Of a DNA stretch of 64,000 bases, positions 11,676 through 21,959 are shown one piece after another. A program made the position numbers and the translations under genes. The DNA comes from Piezodorus guildinii. Taxonomy: Eukaryota > Arthropoda > Insecta > Hemiptera > Pentatomidae. The notes beneath the pieces are model-generated. The model was not told the DNA's origin and did not search any database. It saw only the letters and a list, made by a program, of their open reading frames with translations. The stretch spans positions 3,410,001 through 3,474,000 of the forward strand of contig CM041298.1 in assembly GCA_023052935.1 (NCBI GenBank). The letters are read 5' to 3'. Each line of letters begins with the position of its first letter. The stretch's first letter is position 1.

Positions 11676-14600
11676 CTGAAATCATTAAAAATAATGTCAT
11701 TTTGAAATAATTTTTCTTAGCATAAATAAACTGGGCAAAAACAGCTTACTTTGCTCCAGGTCCAGTCAGCACCTAGGGATTTTTAAAGAGAGTAAAATAT
11801 TCTTGGTTATGCTGTTCTTCGAAGGGAACGTAAAATGGTGGTCACTAGCCTGTGCGATGTCAGCTACTCGTTAAAGATGCCTATCATAATTAAACCTGGA
11901 TAGGCCAAATTTAGGACTCCCAATGTAGCATCGTCCAATTAGTCAAAGTAGCATAAAGTGGCGATGAATGAACAAAATGATATATTATATTATTTTAGTT
12001 ACATTTTAAGTACATTCTTTAATATTTTATACTATAAAATAGAAATTTACAATAAAATATACAAAATTTTCAATTAGAACTCTGATTAAATGTATAATAT
12101 AAGATATTATTATTGTATTTGAAAATACAATAATTATGTATAGTTATGTATATAATAAGTTTAGATAAATATATAATTATTCATATTTAATAATATACAT
12201 ATATACATAAAAGTATATAATAATAAATAAATAATATTAATAATAATAATATTAATTCATAGTAAAATATAGAATAATATGAATTTATTTACAAGAATAA
12301 AAATATTTAGATTCTTTTTTTATATTTATTTATTGAGAAATATTACAATTTGTTTCATAATGAACTGTAGTAATAGTGATGTGATACACATTCATACAAT
12401 ATATACAGAAAATAATGATAAAGTCAAATTACATAAAATTGGAAATAAATAAATTCATATATATACAAAAAAATAACAATTAATAAACACAACAACAAAC
12501 AAATCAAAACAACAACCTGTAGTAGAGATAAATACAAGTTGGGACATAAATAAACATCATACAAACAAACTTAACTATATACAATATATACAATTTGCTA
12601 AAGGGACCCAAGACTGGGCTTCTCCCTCTACAAGTGGGGAGAGAAGTCGAATCCAAGAGATTCCAGCTCCTCTCTGTCAGCCACATCACTGGTGTAAGCC
12701 AGTGGAGACTGAGTTAGGGCGCAATAGCCATTTAGAATCTAATCAAAATATTAAGACTAAATATAATTATAATATGTTAATCACAATAAAAATAAAATAA
12801 AATATGTATATCTGTATAACTAAGAAGTGTATTAAATCTTGACATAGTGATAATAATATAACACAACAAAAAATTACTAGTTATCAGAGTACTGAAGAAA
12901 GAAATAAAAAATAAAATAAACAAAAAATAAAAAAATATATATACATATAAATGCAAAATAATAAAATTATTATTGTTGTGGTCTAGGTCTAACACTAATT
13001 TCTCAAAACTGTCCAACCATAGCTAAGGAACCATTAAAACAATTGATATCAGATTTATTAACTAACTCATTGTGTATAGCTTGAAATTATTTATATCATT
13101 TTTTTTTTTTTTTTTAATGTTCTTTAAGAAAACTGTTATCTGAAAATGGTATTAAAGCCGATATGTAGAGTTTTAAAAGATATAAATAAAATTATGTACT
13201 ATAGGGTGAAAAGAAGCTGGATGAGAGACCTCCTCTACCTAAATCAAAGCCTAGGCTAGAGGTGCTGCTGGGCAATTTCCTTCCCCATGCCTACCATGTC
13301 TCCTGCTGAAGGTTAATATAGCACATTTTCCTACTGTCAGATAACATCTGACAGGTGTGAATAGAAACATATTAAGATAAAAAATATGTAAAATCTATTC
13401 TACTAGTACCATAGTTTATAACTTTTTTATTGTTTGCTTGTTTATTCATTTAAGATCACTTTATGCTGCTGTGGCTAATCGGACAATGCTACAGTGGGAG
13501 TTCTAAATATTGCCTATCCAGGTTTAATTAGGATAGGGATCTTTAACTAGCGCCTGACATTGCACAAGCATTTTATGTTGCCTACGAAGAACGTTATAAC
13601 CAAGGATGTTGCCTACGAAGAACGTTATAACCAAGGATGTTGCCTACGAAGAACGTTATAACCAAGGATGTTGCCTACGAAGAACGTTATAACCAAGGAT
13701 GTTGCCTACGAAGAACGGCATAACCAAGGATGTTGCCTACGAAGAACGTTATAACCAAGGATGTTGCCTACGAAGAACGTTATAACCAAGGATGTTGCCT
13801 ACGAAGAACGTTATAAACCAAGGATGTTGCCTACGAAGAACGGCATAACCAAGGATGTTGCCTACGAAGAACGTTATAACCAAGGATGTTGCCTACGAAG
13901 AACGTTATAACCAAGGATGTTGCCTACGAAGAACGTTATAACCAAGGATGTTGCCTACGAAGAACGTTATAACCAAGGATGTTGCCTACGAAGAACGGCA
14001 TAACCAAGGATGTTGCCTACGAAGAACGTTATAACCAAGGATGTTGCCTACGAAGAACGTTATAACCAAGGATGTTGCCTACGAAGAACGGCATAACCAA
14101 GGATGTTGCCTACGAAGAACGTTATAACCAAGGATGTTGCCTACGAAGAACGTTATAACCAAGGATGTTGCCTACGAAGAACGTTATAACCAAGGATGTT
14201 GCCTACGAAGAACGTTATAACCAAGGATGTTGCCTACGAAGAACGGCATAACCAAGGATGTTGCCTACGAAGAACGTTATAACCAAGGATGTTGCCTACG
14301 AAGAACGTTATAACCAAGGATGTTGCCTACGAAGAACGGCATAACCAAGGATGTTGCCTACGAAGAACGTTATAACCAAGGATGTTGCCTACAAAGAACG
14401 TTATAACCAAGGATGTTGCCTACGAAGAACGTTATAACCAAGGATGTTGCCTACGAAGAACGTTATAACCAAGGATGTTGCCTAAGAAGAACGTTATAAC
14501 CAAGGATGTTGCCTACGAAGAACGTTATAACCAAGGATGTTGCCTACGAAGAACGTTATAACCAAGGATGTTTTCCTTCCTTTACAAAGTACTATATCAA

Positions 14601-17600
14601 GTATCGGGTTCAAACCAGCAACCTTGAATATTGAAGGCTGTTATGCCACTACATCACAGATGGTTCCTACAACTTTAATACTTCAATCTTCAATTTTAAA
14701 ATCTACACTTGATAATCTTAAATAAAAGTTTGCATCGAAAATAAAAATATAATAATTATTTAAACTAATATATAAATAAGATAACTGTACCAGGTGTAGG
14801 CTACAGGCATGGTCGTGTGGAACTCGTCTCTATCACCGCTCTGCAACACGATCGGGTTCAGGATCAAGTTGTCCGAGGAGTCCCTCAGGGCAGCTCGCTC
14901 GTCCAATATTTCACTCTTCACGTTAAACTTTGTCCTATAGATATTTTTAATAATTATACAATGTTACAAATACATTATATAAATAATAATAATAGAACTA
15001 TATTTCCCTAAATACCATAAAATCAATCTCTATCCTCAAACAGCACCTACGTTTCTGAGACTCTTTTCCTAGAAGTAGCCGCTATCTCTCAGAGTCTTCT
15101 CTCATACTCCCCCACTTTGACTATAGATGCCTCGTATATGGGGACCCCCTGGGGTAAATGAGATGAAGCTGAAGAGATTAAGAAATAGATTTAAGTCCTC
15201 CTCAGAAGATCAGATATTTAAGTCCTCCTCAGATGATCAGATATTTAAGTCCTCCTCAGATGATCAGATATTTAAGTCCTCCTCAGATGATCAGATATTT
15301 AAGTCCTCCTCAGATGATCAGATATTTAAGTCCTCCTCAGATGATCAGATATTTAAGTCCTCCTCAGATGATCAGATATTTAAGTCCTCCTCAGATGATC
15401 AGATATTTAAGTCCTCCTCAGATGATCAGATATTTAAGTCCTCCTCAGATGATCAGATATTTAAGTCCTCCTCAGATGATCAGATATTTAAGTCCTCCTC
15501 AGATGATCAGATATTTAAGTCCTCCTCAGATGATCAGATATTTAAGTCCTCCTCAGATGATCAGATATTTAAGTCCTCCTCAGATGATCAGATATTTAAG
15601 TCCTCCTCAGATGATCATATATTTAAGTCCTCCTCAGATGATCATATATTTAAGTCCTCCTCAGATGATCAGATATTTAAGTCCTCCTCATATGATCAGA
15701 TATTTAAGTCCTCCTCAGATGATCAGGTATTTAAGTCCTCCTCAGATGATCAGATATTTTGACGGTATTCTTCTCAAGGATGGCTTATCGTGATTCGAAG
15801 AAAATGCCTACTCAGGTGATCTTCCTATTCCAATCCTTGCGAGCCACAAAACCTCCCTATATCTTGACTTCCTTACCCCTCTTCCTGCACACCCTAAATA
15901 CAGATATTTACACTTTGACTATAGATTGCCTCGTTTGGGACCCCTGGGTAAATGAGATAAGCTGAAGATTAAGAATAGATTTAAGTCCTCCTCAGATGAT
16001 CAGATATTTAAGTCCTCCTCAGATGATCAGATATTTAAGTCCTCCTCATATGATCAGATATTTAAGTCCTCCTCAGATGATCAGATATTTAAGTCCTCCT
16101 CAGATGATCAGATATTTAAGTCCTCCTCAGATGATCAATATTTAAGTCCTCCTCAGATGATCAGATATTTAAGTCCTCCTCAGATGATCAGATATTTAAG
16201 TCCTCCTCAGATGATCAGATATTTAAGTCCTCCTCAGATGATCAGATATTTAAGTCCTCCTCAGATGATCAGATATTTAAGTCCTCCTCAGATGATCAGA
16301 TATTTAAGTCCTCCTCAGATGATCAGATATTTAAGTCCTCCTCAGATGATCAGATATTTAAGTCCTCCTCAGATGATCAGATATTTAAGTCCTCCTCAGA
16401 TGATCAGATATTTAAGTCCTCCTCAGATGATCATATATTTAAGTCCTCCTCAGATGATCATATATTTAAGTCCTCCTCAGATGATCAGATATTTAAGTCC
16501 TCCTCATATGATCAGATATTTAAGTCCTCCTCAGATGATCAGGTATTTAAGTCCTCCTCAGATGATCAGATATTTCTGACGGTATTCTTCTCAAGGATGG
16601 CTTTATCGTGATTCCCGAAGAAAATGCCTACTAGGTATCTTCCTATTCCAATCCTTGCGAGCCACAAAACCTCCCTATATCTTTGACCTCCTTACCCCGT
16701 GCTCTTCCCTGCACACCCTAAATACAAGATCTCAACCTACCGATCTATACCTAACCACTTGTAGAACTGCCTCCTTTGAAAAGTCCTTTATCATCTGTTC
16801 TACCTTTGGAACTCTTTACCCACCTCCCTCTGTACAGTTTCATTCCTAACCACTTTCAAACACCAACTATTTATCCACCTCCTTAAAAATCAATCTTCCG
16901 CACATACACAGTAAATTTTGACTTTGATAACACAAAACAAAACTCACTTGATGCTTTATCTGTTCACCGTATATTATCTTAGGGGACAAAATGTCCTAAA
17001 ATAAAAGTTATTTATCATTCATATCAATAGTTACGAGCTATGTAGACATGATCCCTCTCTCCCTCACATGATCCCTCTTTCCCATTCATCTTATTGATAT
17101 CATAAATATATCATAGGGAATAAGATAAAAGTAGGTAATGAAAATAAAATTTAAATGTAATAGTTATGCACAAATATGTTCATCCTCCTTGATTTGGGCA
17201 TTTTAAATTCAGATATGCTGCTATTATGGTCTTTTAAATTGAATTTTTTTTAAAAAAATTTTTGGAGAAAATAAAACAAAAAAAAAAACATTCGTATAAT
17301 CCTTTGGAGAATCAGCTTTCAATGAAGTTTTAAAAAAATAGATTTTCAAGTAAATATTAACCAATGTACAAAGATCTAAGAACTTAATATATAAATAAAT
17401 ATAATAGTCTGGACAATAAATCTAACTTGCCATTAACAGCTTGCAGAAATTAAATAATATTTTTTTTTCTTTCTTTTTTTTTTCTTACCCTCTGGTTTCA
17501 TTTTCAAACAAAATACAAATACAAATGTAATATGTATAGATGTCACATTTTGTCCTTGTGTTACCCGGAGGTATTCTAAAGAGGATTGCTATATGCGCTG

Positions 17601-20600
17601 GATGCACTAGTAATCTTTCAAGGGCTCCTTCTATGCCTTTATTTATCCATTGCAAAATGGGAAGGACCATTCTTCAGGGTTAATATTTTTTTTGACGTGA
17701 CGTGACGTGACCTGACGTGAAGTGACGTTAAATAAATTAATATTTCTTACTATGCTATAATAATTTAAAATATTTTTATTTATTTATTTTTTCGAGAACA
17801 GGCCTCCGAGGACCACTCAAAACATGATCCTTCATCCTTTCCGATTGCCTCAACCCTTCCTCCTCAGCCAATGGGATTCTCACTTTCCTCCTCATCCCAT
17901 CCTAAGCCAATGGGATTCCTCCTTTCCTCCTCATCCCATCCTGAGCCAATGGGATTCCTCCTTTCCTCCTCAGCCCATACTCAGCCAATGGGATTCCTCC
18001 TTCCCTCTGTAAGAATCGGCAGTTTAAAAATTTCCTGTTTGTAATGCTCCGGGACTAAGCAGTCCTCCCCTGTGATATTGAATCTTCCTATTTCCTCCTT
18101 CATCCACCCGACATATCCACCCTGACTTTTATACTAAGCAGTCCTCCCCCGTGATATTGAATCTTCCTATTTCCTCCTTCATCCACCCGACATATCCCAC
18201 CGACCCCTGACTTTTATACTAAGCAGTCCTCGCCCCGTGATCTTTGAATCTTCCTATTTCCTCCTTCATCCACCCGACATATCCACCCTGACTTTTATAC
18301 TTCCATATTTTACAAAAAATAGGCTTATTTAGTCTTGCCTTTCTCATTGGGACCATATAACCATAGAAAGCCTGTACAACACAGTATTTCAAACTGTTAT
18401 CTTGAGGTTCTCAATTTTACTCTGGATCTCTTTGTTTGACCTCATTCCATATCTCTCCTATGTTTTTATAGGACCATAAATTCTTCATGAAACCCTTCTC
18501 TCTATGTTGAGTAAGCTCTCAATTCCAGCTAAACTCGTAGCCTCCATGCGATAGAAGATGGATGGTCTTACCAAAGTAGTGTAATGTCTTAATTTTGCAT
18601 TCAGAGAAAGGTTCCTTTTTTATATATCTTTTGTGCAAAAGGCAAAGTGTTCTAGATTTCATCCCTTGGTTGCTACGGCTCTTTTATCTGTCCCATTTCT
18701 GCTAATTATTTCAGCCAGGTATTTAAAATGGTCTGTCACCTTAATATTACCACATTTTCTATTTATCGTTTTTTGGGGATATCTACTGAAGCTTGTATCT
18801 ACTGAGGATATCTACTTGTAATAACTCTTTGAAAATGGCATCTACAAACCTGTATTTTCACCTACCTCTCTTGTAAAAATTAATCAGGCTACATTTTATT
18901 TAATGATTTATTTTTTAAAATTTTTAATGTTTGTATGTATTCCAAGAAAGTGAAACAATGATTCCTTTATTGTAACTTATGTATTTATATAAATATGCAT
19001 TATTGACTTCAATGCCCAACCTGCTTGTATCGGAGTAGCCCAGGAAACAAATAAATATTATTTTTATTCATGAAAATACTTATATCATAGTAAAATAGTA
19101 AAAAAAAGAAAGGAAGTTACTTGAAATGCAAGACGTCCTCCAGCTCATGCCAAAGATCACCGACATAGCCACATATTTCATGTTGGTGCCCTTCGTAAAT
19201 ACTTCCGTTCATATTTATGTAAGGCATTTTCTGAAATATAATTAATTAACTTACCTAGTTGGATAATATAATATAATTAATTAACTTAGCTAGTTGAATA
19301 ATATATATATTTTAATATTATAAATAACAACCTGTGCTTATCGAAAGTGCATTAATCATGATTTAAGATTGAAGTTATAGAGCTGGCGTTGAGTTGGATT
19401 GTAGGAAATGAATTGTTATATTGATTAAATCTAATTGAGATTATTGGAGCCAAAATGATACATCATTGTTGGTAATGTTATTAATTTCGATATTGAATTA
19501 TTGATTGCTTTACACATGTGTTCTATTGTTGGTACCTGGAGGCATTTGTTCTCTTCTCTTTTTCTTCCTTCCAGGGATGGTCTGTTCCTATCTCCTCACT
19601 CTTTTAAGGCTGGGCCACACTCAGCGGAGAGTAAAGGAAATTGCCTACCCCCACCTACCTCCCTTATAGGCAACCCCCTCCAACTCGAGGAGGAAACTTT
19701 CATTGATTGTTGTGTTGTTTATTGTGAAGGACGAAGCGTGCATTCACCTTTTTATTTTATTTGTTTTAATAAATTACAATGAGTAGCAGCAGTCAGAAGA
19801 AGATTTTGTCATATAACTCCAGGATCACACAGATATTTGTCCACTGTTAAAATAAGTTCTTCTTCCGTCTCGGGACAGATTTGAATAATAGTAACAACGG
19901 AAAACGACAACAATTAGTAGGAAGCAGGAACTGGGATGTCAAGGGAACCCATCACGCACGTCTACCGAACACCATCGGAGTCGACATTAACCTCCGTTCC
20001 CGGCCACACTCAGTGGAGTGGAAAGGCGGGGAAAGGAAATTCGTCTTATAATTGTAGTCATAATAGGAAGTTTATAAAATAAAAGTTATGTTAGGATTAG
20101 ATATGGAGCAAAATATTAAAGTTTAGTAGTTTAGGTAACAAGTAAAATTTTAATGGCTATTAAAACAGTCGGCTATCCATGATTATTTGCTTAAAATAAA
20201 GACTATTTGTTTTCGACCACCATTTTTCCAAAATCAAAATTGATTTGTAATAATACATACTAAAGTAATTAGTACTTACATACTATTGGAAAAACAAATA
20301 TTTTCAGTGGAATAATTTAAAGAGTTATACTTATAATACAAACTCATTATTGTGATAATTATGCCATTTATTATAGAGATTCATCAAAATATGATGGTGT
20401 CTATCATAAATATAAATATAAGACTTCTTTGTGATTGTTGGCATTCTCAAATTATTTAAAATTATTGTTATCACGGTTCCCATCTGAGTTAATTACGGAA
20501 GGATAATTATATAGGATTTTATTAAGTAACTTAATAAATTAATTGAACTATCTGAGAAAGTGAAATCTAGGAAGAAGTGAGCAGTAAGGTAGCTTTAACT

Positions 20601-21456
20601 CTCTCTAGTTTCATATAATTCAGTACTTAACACTTGAGTGAGTCAGTACTTCACTGAGCAATTTCTCTAAAAAACATTTTAGGGCTGTTTCAGAAGTTCC
20701 TCTACAACCAACTTATAGGATGCTATAGCTCGCGTAAATCCTAGGAAATAATAGCTTTACTTACATTAGGATGAAGCACCGACAAAACAAAAACTAAAAT
20801 ATGGTCTCGCGCGAGGCGAACGAATGATGCTGAGCTGAACGGATGGCGTGATGTAATTTGGCGTCGAACGACACCACCATACATGTACACCAAATGTAAC
20901 GCATTTATAGTACTTTTTTTTATTAAATTGCACTATTTTTGCCCAAAAATTGCAATAATCGGATCCGGTATATTATTGCCAGATCCGTTTTTCCGGATTG
21001 CAATCCCTATTTGTACATAAATTGTTGTTATCATTAATTTTTATATTCTTACAATGTTTTTATTGTTGGGCCCTCGCATTTTACTCAACACGCGATCCTA
21101 AAGCGTGTATTCCAGTTGAAAACTGGAATTCAAAAATTGTCATGATCGCAATACTTTCCCTTAATATATATTTCTATATAGGTAAGTGAAAGTAAAAAGG
21201 ATTTTCAGACTAAGGCCTAGATAATTTATATAATGCTAATGACCTGACTGACAGTGACATTGATGACTTTGTCCTGGATGCTCCGGACTTCGTGATCGAA
21301 CTCTGTGAGGAAGCTTTGGGCGAGGAACTTGAAGATGTTCTGCCTCTTCTGCTCGACGACCTCTATCCATTCCCTGAAGGGCTTCAGCTGGAGCTTCCTC
21401 ATCCTGATCGCGAACCCATCCGTCCAAGAGGCGACCTGCAGGAGGGTCGTGAGCAC
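11537..21456 (-). CDS. Unrecognised multi-exon gene, 3' half, C-terminal membrane anchor
   Basis: Five minus-strand exons join in frame with GT-AG introns: 21244-21456, 19121-19230, 14805-14934, 11750-11772 and 11537-11675. The joined frame gives 204 residues and a stop. The first visible exon starts at an acceptor, so at least one upstream exon is missing or unseen. The protein has a long charged helix-prone part (exon one, KPFREWIEVVEQKRQN), one NVT sequon (NVTVSQ), a middle acidic part (ELEDVLHFK, SDNLILNPIVLQSGDRDEF), and a C-terminal hydrophobic segment of about 25 residues (ATYLVTMMILTFTLWFIIQA) right before the stop, consistent with a tail anchor or last membrane helix. Exons are much GC-richer than surroundings. 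I do not recognise the family. Splice phases are mutually consistent only with the donor at 14804, which supports the model. Confidence 0.6.
11750..11772 (-). CDS. Unrecognised gene, 23-bp microexon
   Basis: Acceptor ATCCCTAG, donor AA/GTAAGC; encodes VLTGPGA plus two bases of a lysine codon. Separated from the last exon by a 74-bp intron. Supported because it links phase 0 upstream to phase 2 downstream without a stop. Confidence 0.55.
11800..11965 (+). repeat. SINE S1 fragment
   Basis: Plus-oriented, partial copy of the S1 SINE: the body (GCGATGTCAG, CCTGGATAGGCC, GTAGCATCGTCCAATTAG) and end GGCATAAAGTGGCGATGAA-like, here CATAAAGTGGCGATGAATGA. It lacks the tRNA-like head. Confidence 0.7.
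11966..13429. other. Intronic AT-rich stretch with a possible LINE tail
   Basis: Mostly A/T-rich sequence. At 12600-12720 (minus) a GC-richer part reads DVADREELESLGFDFSPH, possibly a LINE polyprotein tail, with a TTTATTTATT-type run on its 3' side (12320-12345); this is weak. 13205-13370 is another moderately complex stretch that I do not recognise. Nothing else supportable. Confidence 0.4.
13430..14680 (-). repeat. SINE S1 copy expanded by an internal minisatellite
   Basis: Left part (13438-13576) matches the S1 SINE tail and body in reverse orientation (CACTTTATGCTGCTGTGG, GGACAATGCTACAGTGGGAG). Right part (14571-14670) matches its tRNA-like head (GGGTTCAAACCAGCAACCTT, AGGCTGTTATGCCACTAC). 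In normal copies (35800-36050, 47768-48066) the two parts are separated by one CGAAGGACGGCATAACTAAG-type segment. Here that segment has become a 1-kb array. Confidence 0.85.
13577..14570 (-). repeat. Minisatellite, 31-bp unit, 32 copies, inside SINE S1
   Basis: Unit GTTGCCTACGAAGAACG followed by TTATAACC or GGCATAACC and AAGGAT. The GGCATAACC subtype occurs at about 13717, 13842, 13997, 14090, 14245 and 14339, i.e. spaced 4, 5, 3, 5 and 3 units. The repeated 5+3 pattern shows an 8-unit higher-order repeat. The GGCATAACC form is closest to the parent SINE. Confidence 0.95.
14805..14934 (-). CDS. Unrecognised gene, exon
   Basis: Acceptor TATCTATAG, donor CCT/GTAGCC. It encodes TKFNVKSEILDERAALRDSS and ILNPIVLQSGDRDEFHTTMP. 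A stronger-looking donor 14 bp further on would put a stop into the next exon, so the nearer donor is preferred. Confidence 0.55.
15190..15760 (+). repeat. Minisatellite, 27-bp unit, 21 copies, in LINE frame
   Basis: Unit TTTAAGTCCTCCTCAGATGATCAGATA written here in parts: TTTAAGTCCTCC then TCAGATGATCAGATA. It encodes the nonapeptide KSSSDDQIF in one frame and is open in a second frame too. Three rare variants (AGAAGATCAG, GATCATATA, CATATGATC) mark positions shared with the second array. Confidence 0.95.
15979..16575 (+). repeat. Minisatellite, 27-bp unit, 22 copies, second array
   Basis: Same unit as the array at 15190-15760 and the same order of variants near its right end (two GATCATATA units, a CATATGATC unit, then GATCAGGTA). 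One unit near 16136 has lost two bases. Confidence 0.95.
17001..17820. other. Intronic sequence without recognised feature
   Basis: AT-rich; contains T runs (17459-17485) and a small run of GACGTGACGTGACGTGACCT-type pentamers at 17695-17730, which resemble CRE half-sites by chance of repetition. Nothing codes. Confidence 0.5.
17835..18300 (+). repeat. Two short tandem arrays (33 bp x4; 80 bp x3)
   Basis: 17860-18005 repeats AGCCAATGGGATTCCTCC plus CTTTCCTCCTCATCC about four times. 18055-18300 repeats about 80 bp beginning ACTAAGCAGTCCTC and ending CCTGACTTTTAT three times. Both lie just before a LINE relic and may be part of its body. Confidence 0.88.
18330..18830 (-). pseudogene. LINE RT-downstream fragment
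   Basis: Reading the minus strand with breaks gives LNAKLRHYTTLVRPSIFYRM, then EATSLAGIESLLNIERR, a RT thumb-to-C-terminal segment seen in endonuclease-type LINEs. Stops and frameshifts are frequent; no catalytic motif is present. Confidence 0.6.
19121..19230 (-). CDS. Unrecognised gene, exon
   Basis: Acceptor ATTTCAG, donor AA/GTAACT; enters in phase 0 and leaves in phase 2. Encodes KMPYINMNGSIYEGHQ and GYVGDLWHELEDVLHF. Confidence 0.6.
19240..21050. other. Intronic sequence without recognised feature
   Basis: Contains a 50-bp direct duplication around 19240-19305 (ATAATTAATTAACTTA). Two similar GC-rich stretches at 19608-19650 and 19995-20035 share CCACACTCAG and AAAGGAAATT, possibly ends or pieces of one repeat. 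20690-20900 is a GC-rich stretch of unknown nature. Confidence 0.4.
21060..21195 (+). repeat. Family A right end
   Basis: Right-terminal 135 bp of family A: GTATTCCAGTTGAAAACTGG, the CGCAATACTTTCCCTT block and terminal ATAGGTAAGTGAAAGT. Lies beside the first visible exon of the unrecognised gene. Confidence 0.75.
21244..21456 (-). CDS. Unrecognised gene, exon (first visible)
   Basis: Exactly 71 codons, phase 0 on both sides, acceptor CTTCGCAG and donor CAG/GTCATT. Encodes VLTTLLQVASWTDGF through NVTVSQ. GC-rich relative to the introns. An alternative acceptor lies 18 bp inside (CTGCAG at 21439), in the same frame. Confidence 0.65.
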
Positions 21457-21539
21457 CTGCGAAGTGGAAACGTAAAGGTATAAATTGGCTTAATAGTTAA
21501 ATAGTTGTGCATTATTATTATTTGATTTGAATATACAAA

Positions 21540-21610
21540 GATGGTTTGGCCACTGAAGATGGTTTGGCCACTGAAGATGGTTTGGCCACTGAAGATGGTT
21601 TGGCCACAGA
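21540..21610 (+). repeat. Tandem repeat, 18-bp unit, 4 copies
   Basis: GATGGTTTGGCCACTGAA repeated four times, the last changed to CAGAAG. Open in both directions by chance of its length. Confidence 0.93.
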
Positions 21611-21959
21611 AGCGGTTAAGGATGGCCGTGAATGGGTTCAAATCACTTCAATTTCCTGATGCAAATACTATTGAAACATATTTCCTTACTTTTCCGGAGT
21701 GTATTGGATATCATTTAAATAATGTCATCGCTTCCAAACAATTTAAAAATTTAAAATGGTGTTTCTAGTGGACGCATCATCAGTTATTCAAAAGCTGTTA
21801 ATTTCCCCTCCCCCCTCCCCACTAGCTCACCTTCTTAAGCTACACGGGCTTTTTCACGGGCCAGGGGATGAGGGTGGGGGATTAAATCAGAGTTATAAGC
21901 TATAAATGAATATTAAATTAATTCCAAGTTATCGATCATTTGGTTGCTGGGCAATCTCA

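Larger units (their letters stand above)
15113..16720 (+). repeat. Tandem duplication of an 800-bp LINE segment
   Basis: 15113-15910 (CACTTTGACTATAGAT, array, then CACACCCTAAATAC) is repeated with about 798-bp offset at 15911-16720. Both halves contain the 27-bp array and the same flanks, with small indels. So the array arose first and the whole block then doubled. Confidence 0.88.
15020..17000 (+). pseudogene. Jockey-like LINE 3' part carrying two minisatellite arrays
   Basis: Before the first array the frame reads LPHFDYRCLVYGDP, then KLKRLRNRFK, matching the LIFPHFDYC-VYG region downstream of RT in the copies at 22790 and 28400 (minus). After the second array it reads FLFQSLRATKPPYIFDLLTP, later EKSFIICSTFGTLY and a short stop-rich tail, matching the C-terminus of the same elements. 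The 3' UTR ends near 16985 with GGGGACAAAATGTCC, related to the GGGACTTGTCCC end of the copy at 23395. The coding sequence is broken by the repeats and by frameshifts. Lies in an intron of the unrecognised gene, opposite strand. Confidence 0.8.

Noticed and set aside
13577..14570. 31-bp regular repeats as a CRISPR-like array
   Set aside because: Units are contiguous with no unique spacers, and the sequence derives from a SINE in a eukaryotic genome.
15127..15793. Long open frames encoding KSSSDDQIF and IRYLSPPQM repeats as a possible repetitive structural protein
   Set aside because: Both frames are produced by the 27-bp minisatellite, whose length is a multiple of three, inside a recognisable LINE ORF.
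17695..17730. Cluster of TGACGT motifs as CRE sites
   Set aside because: They arise from a short pentamer repeat far from any supported promoter.
19608..20040. Two CCACACTCAG-AAAGGAAATT stretches as ends of one transposon
   Set aside because: They are in direct, not inverted, orientation and no target duplication was found.
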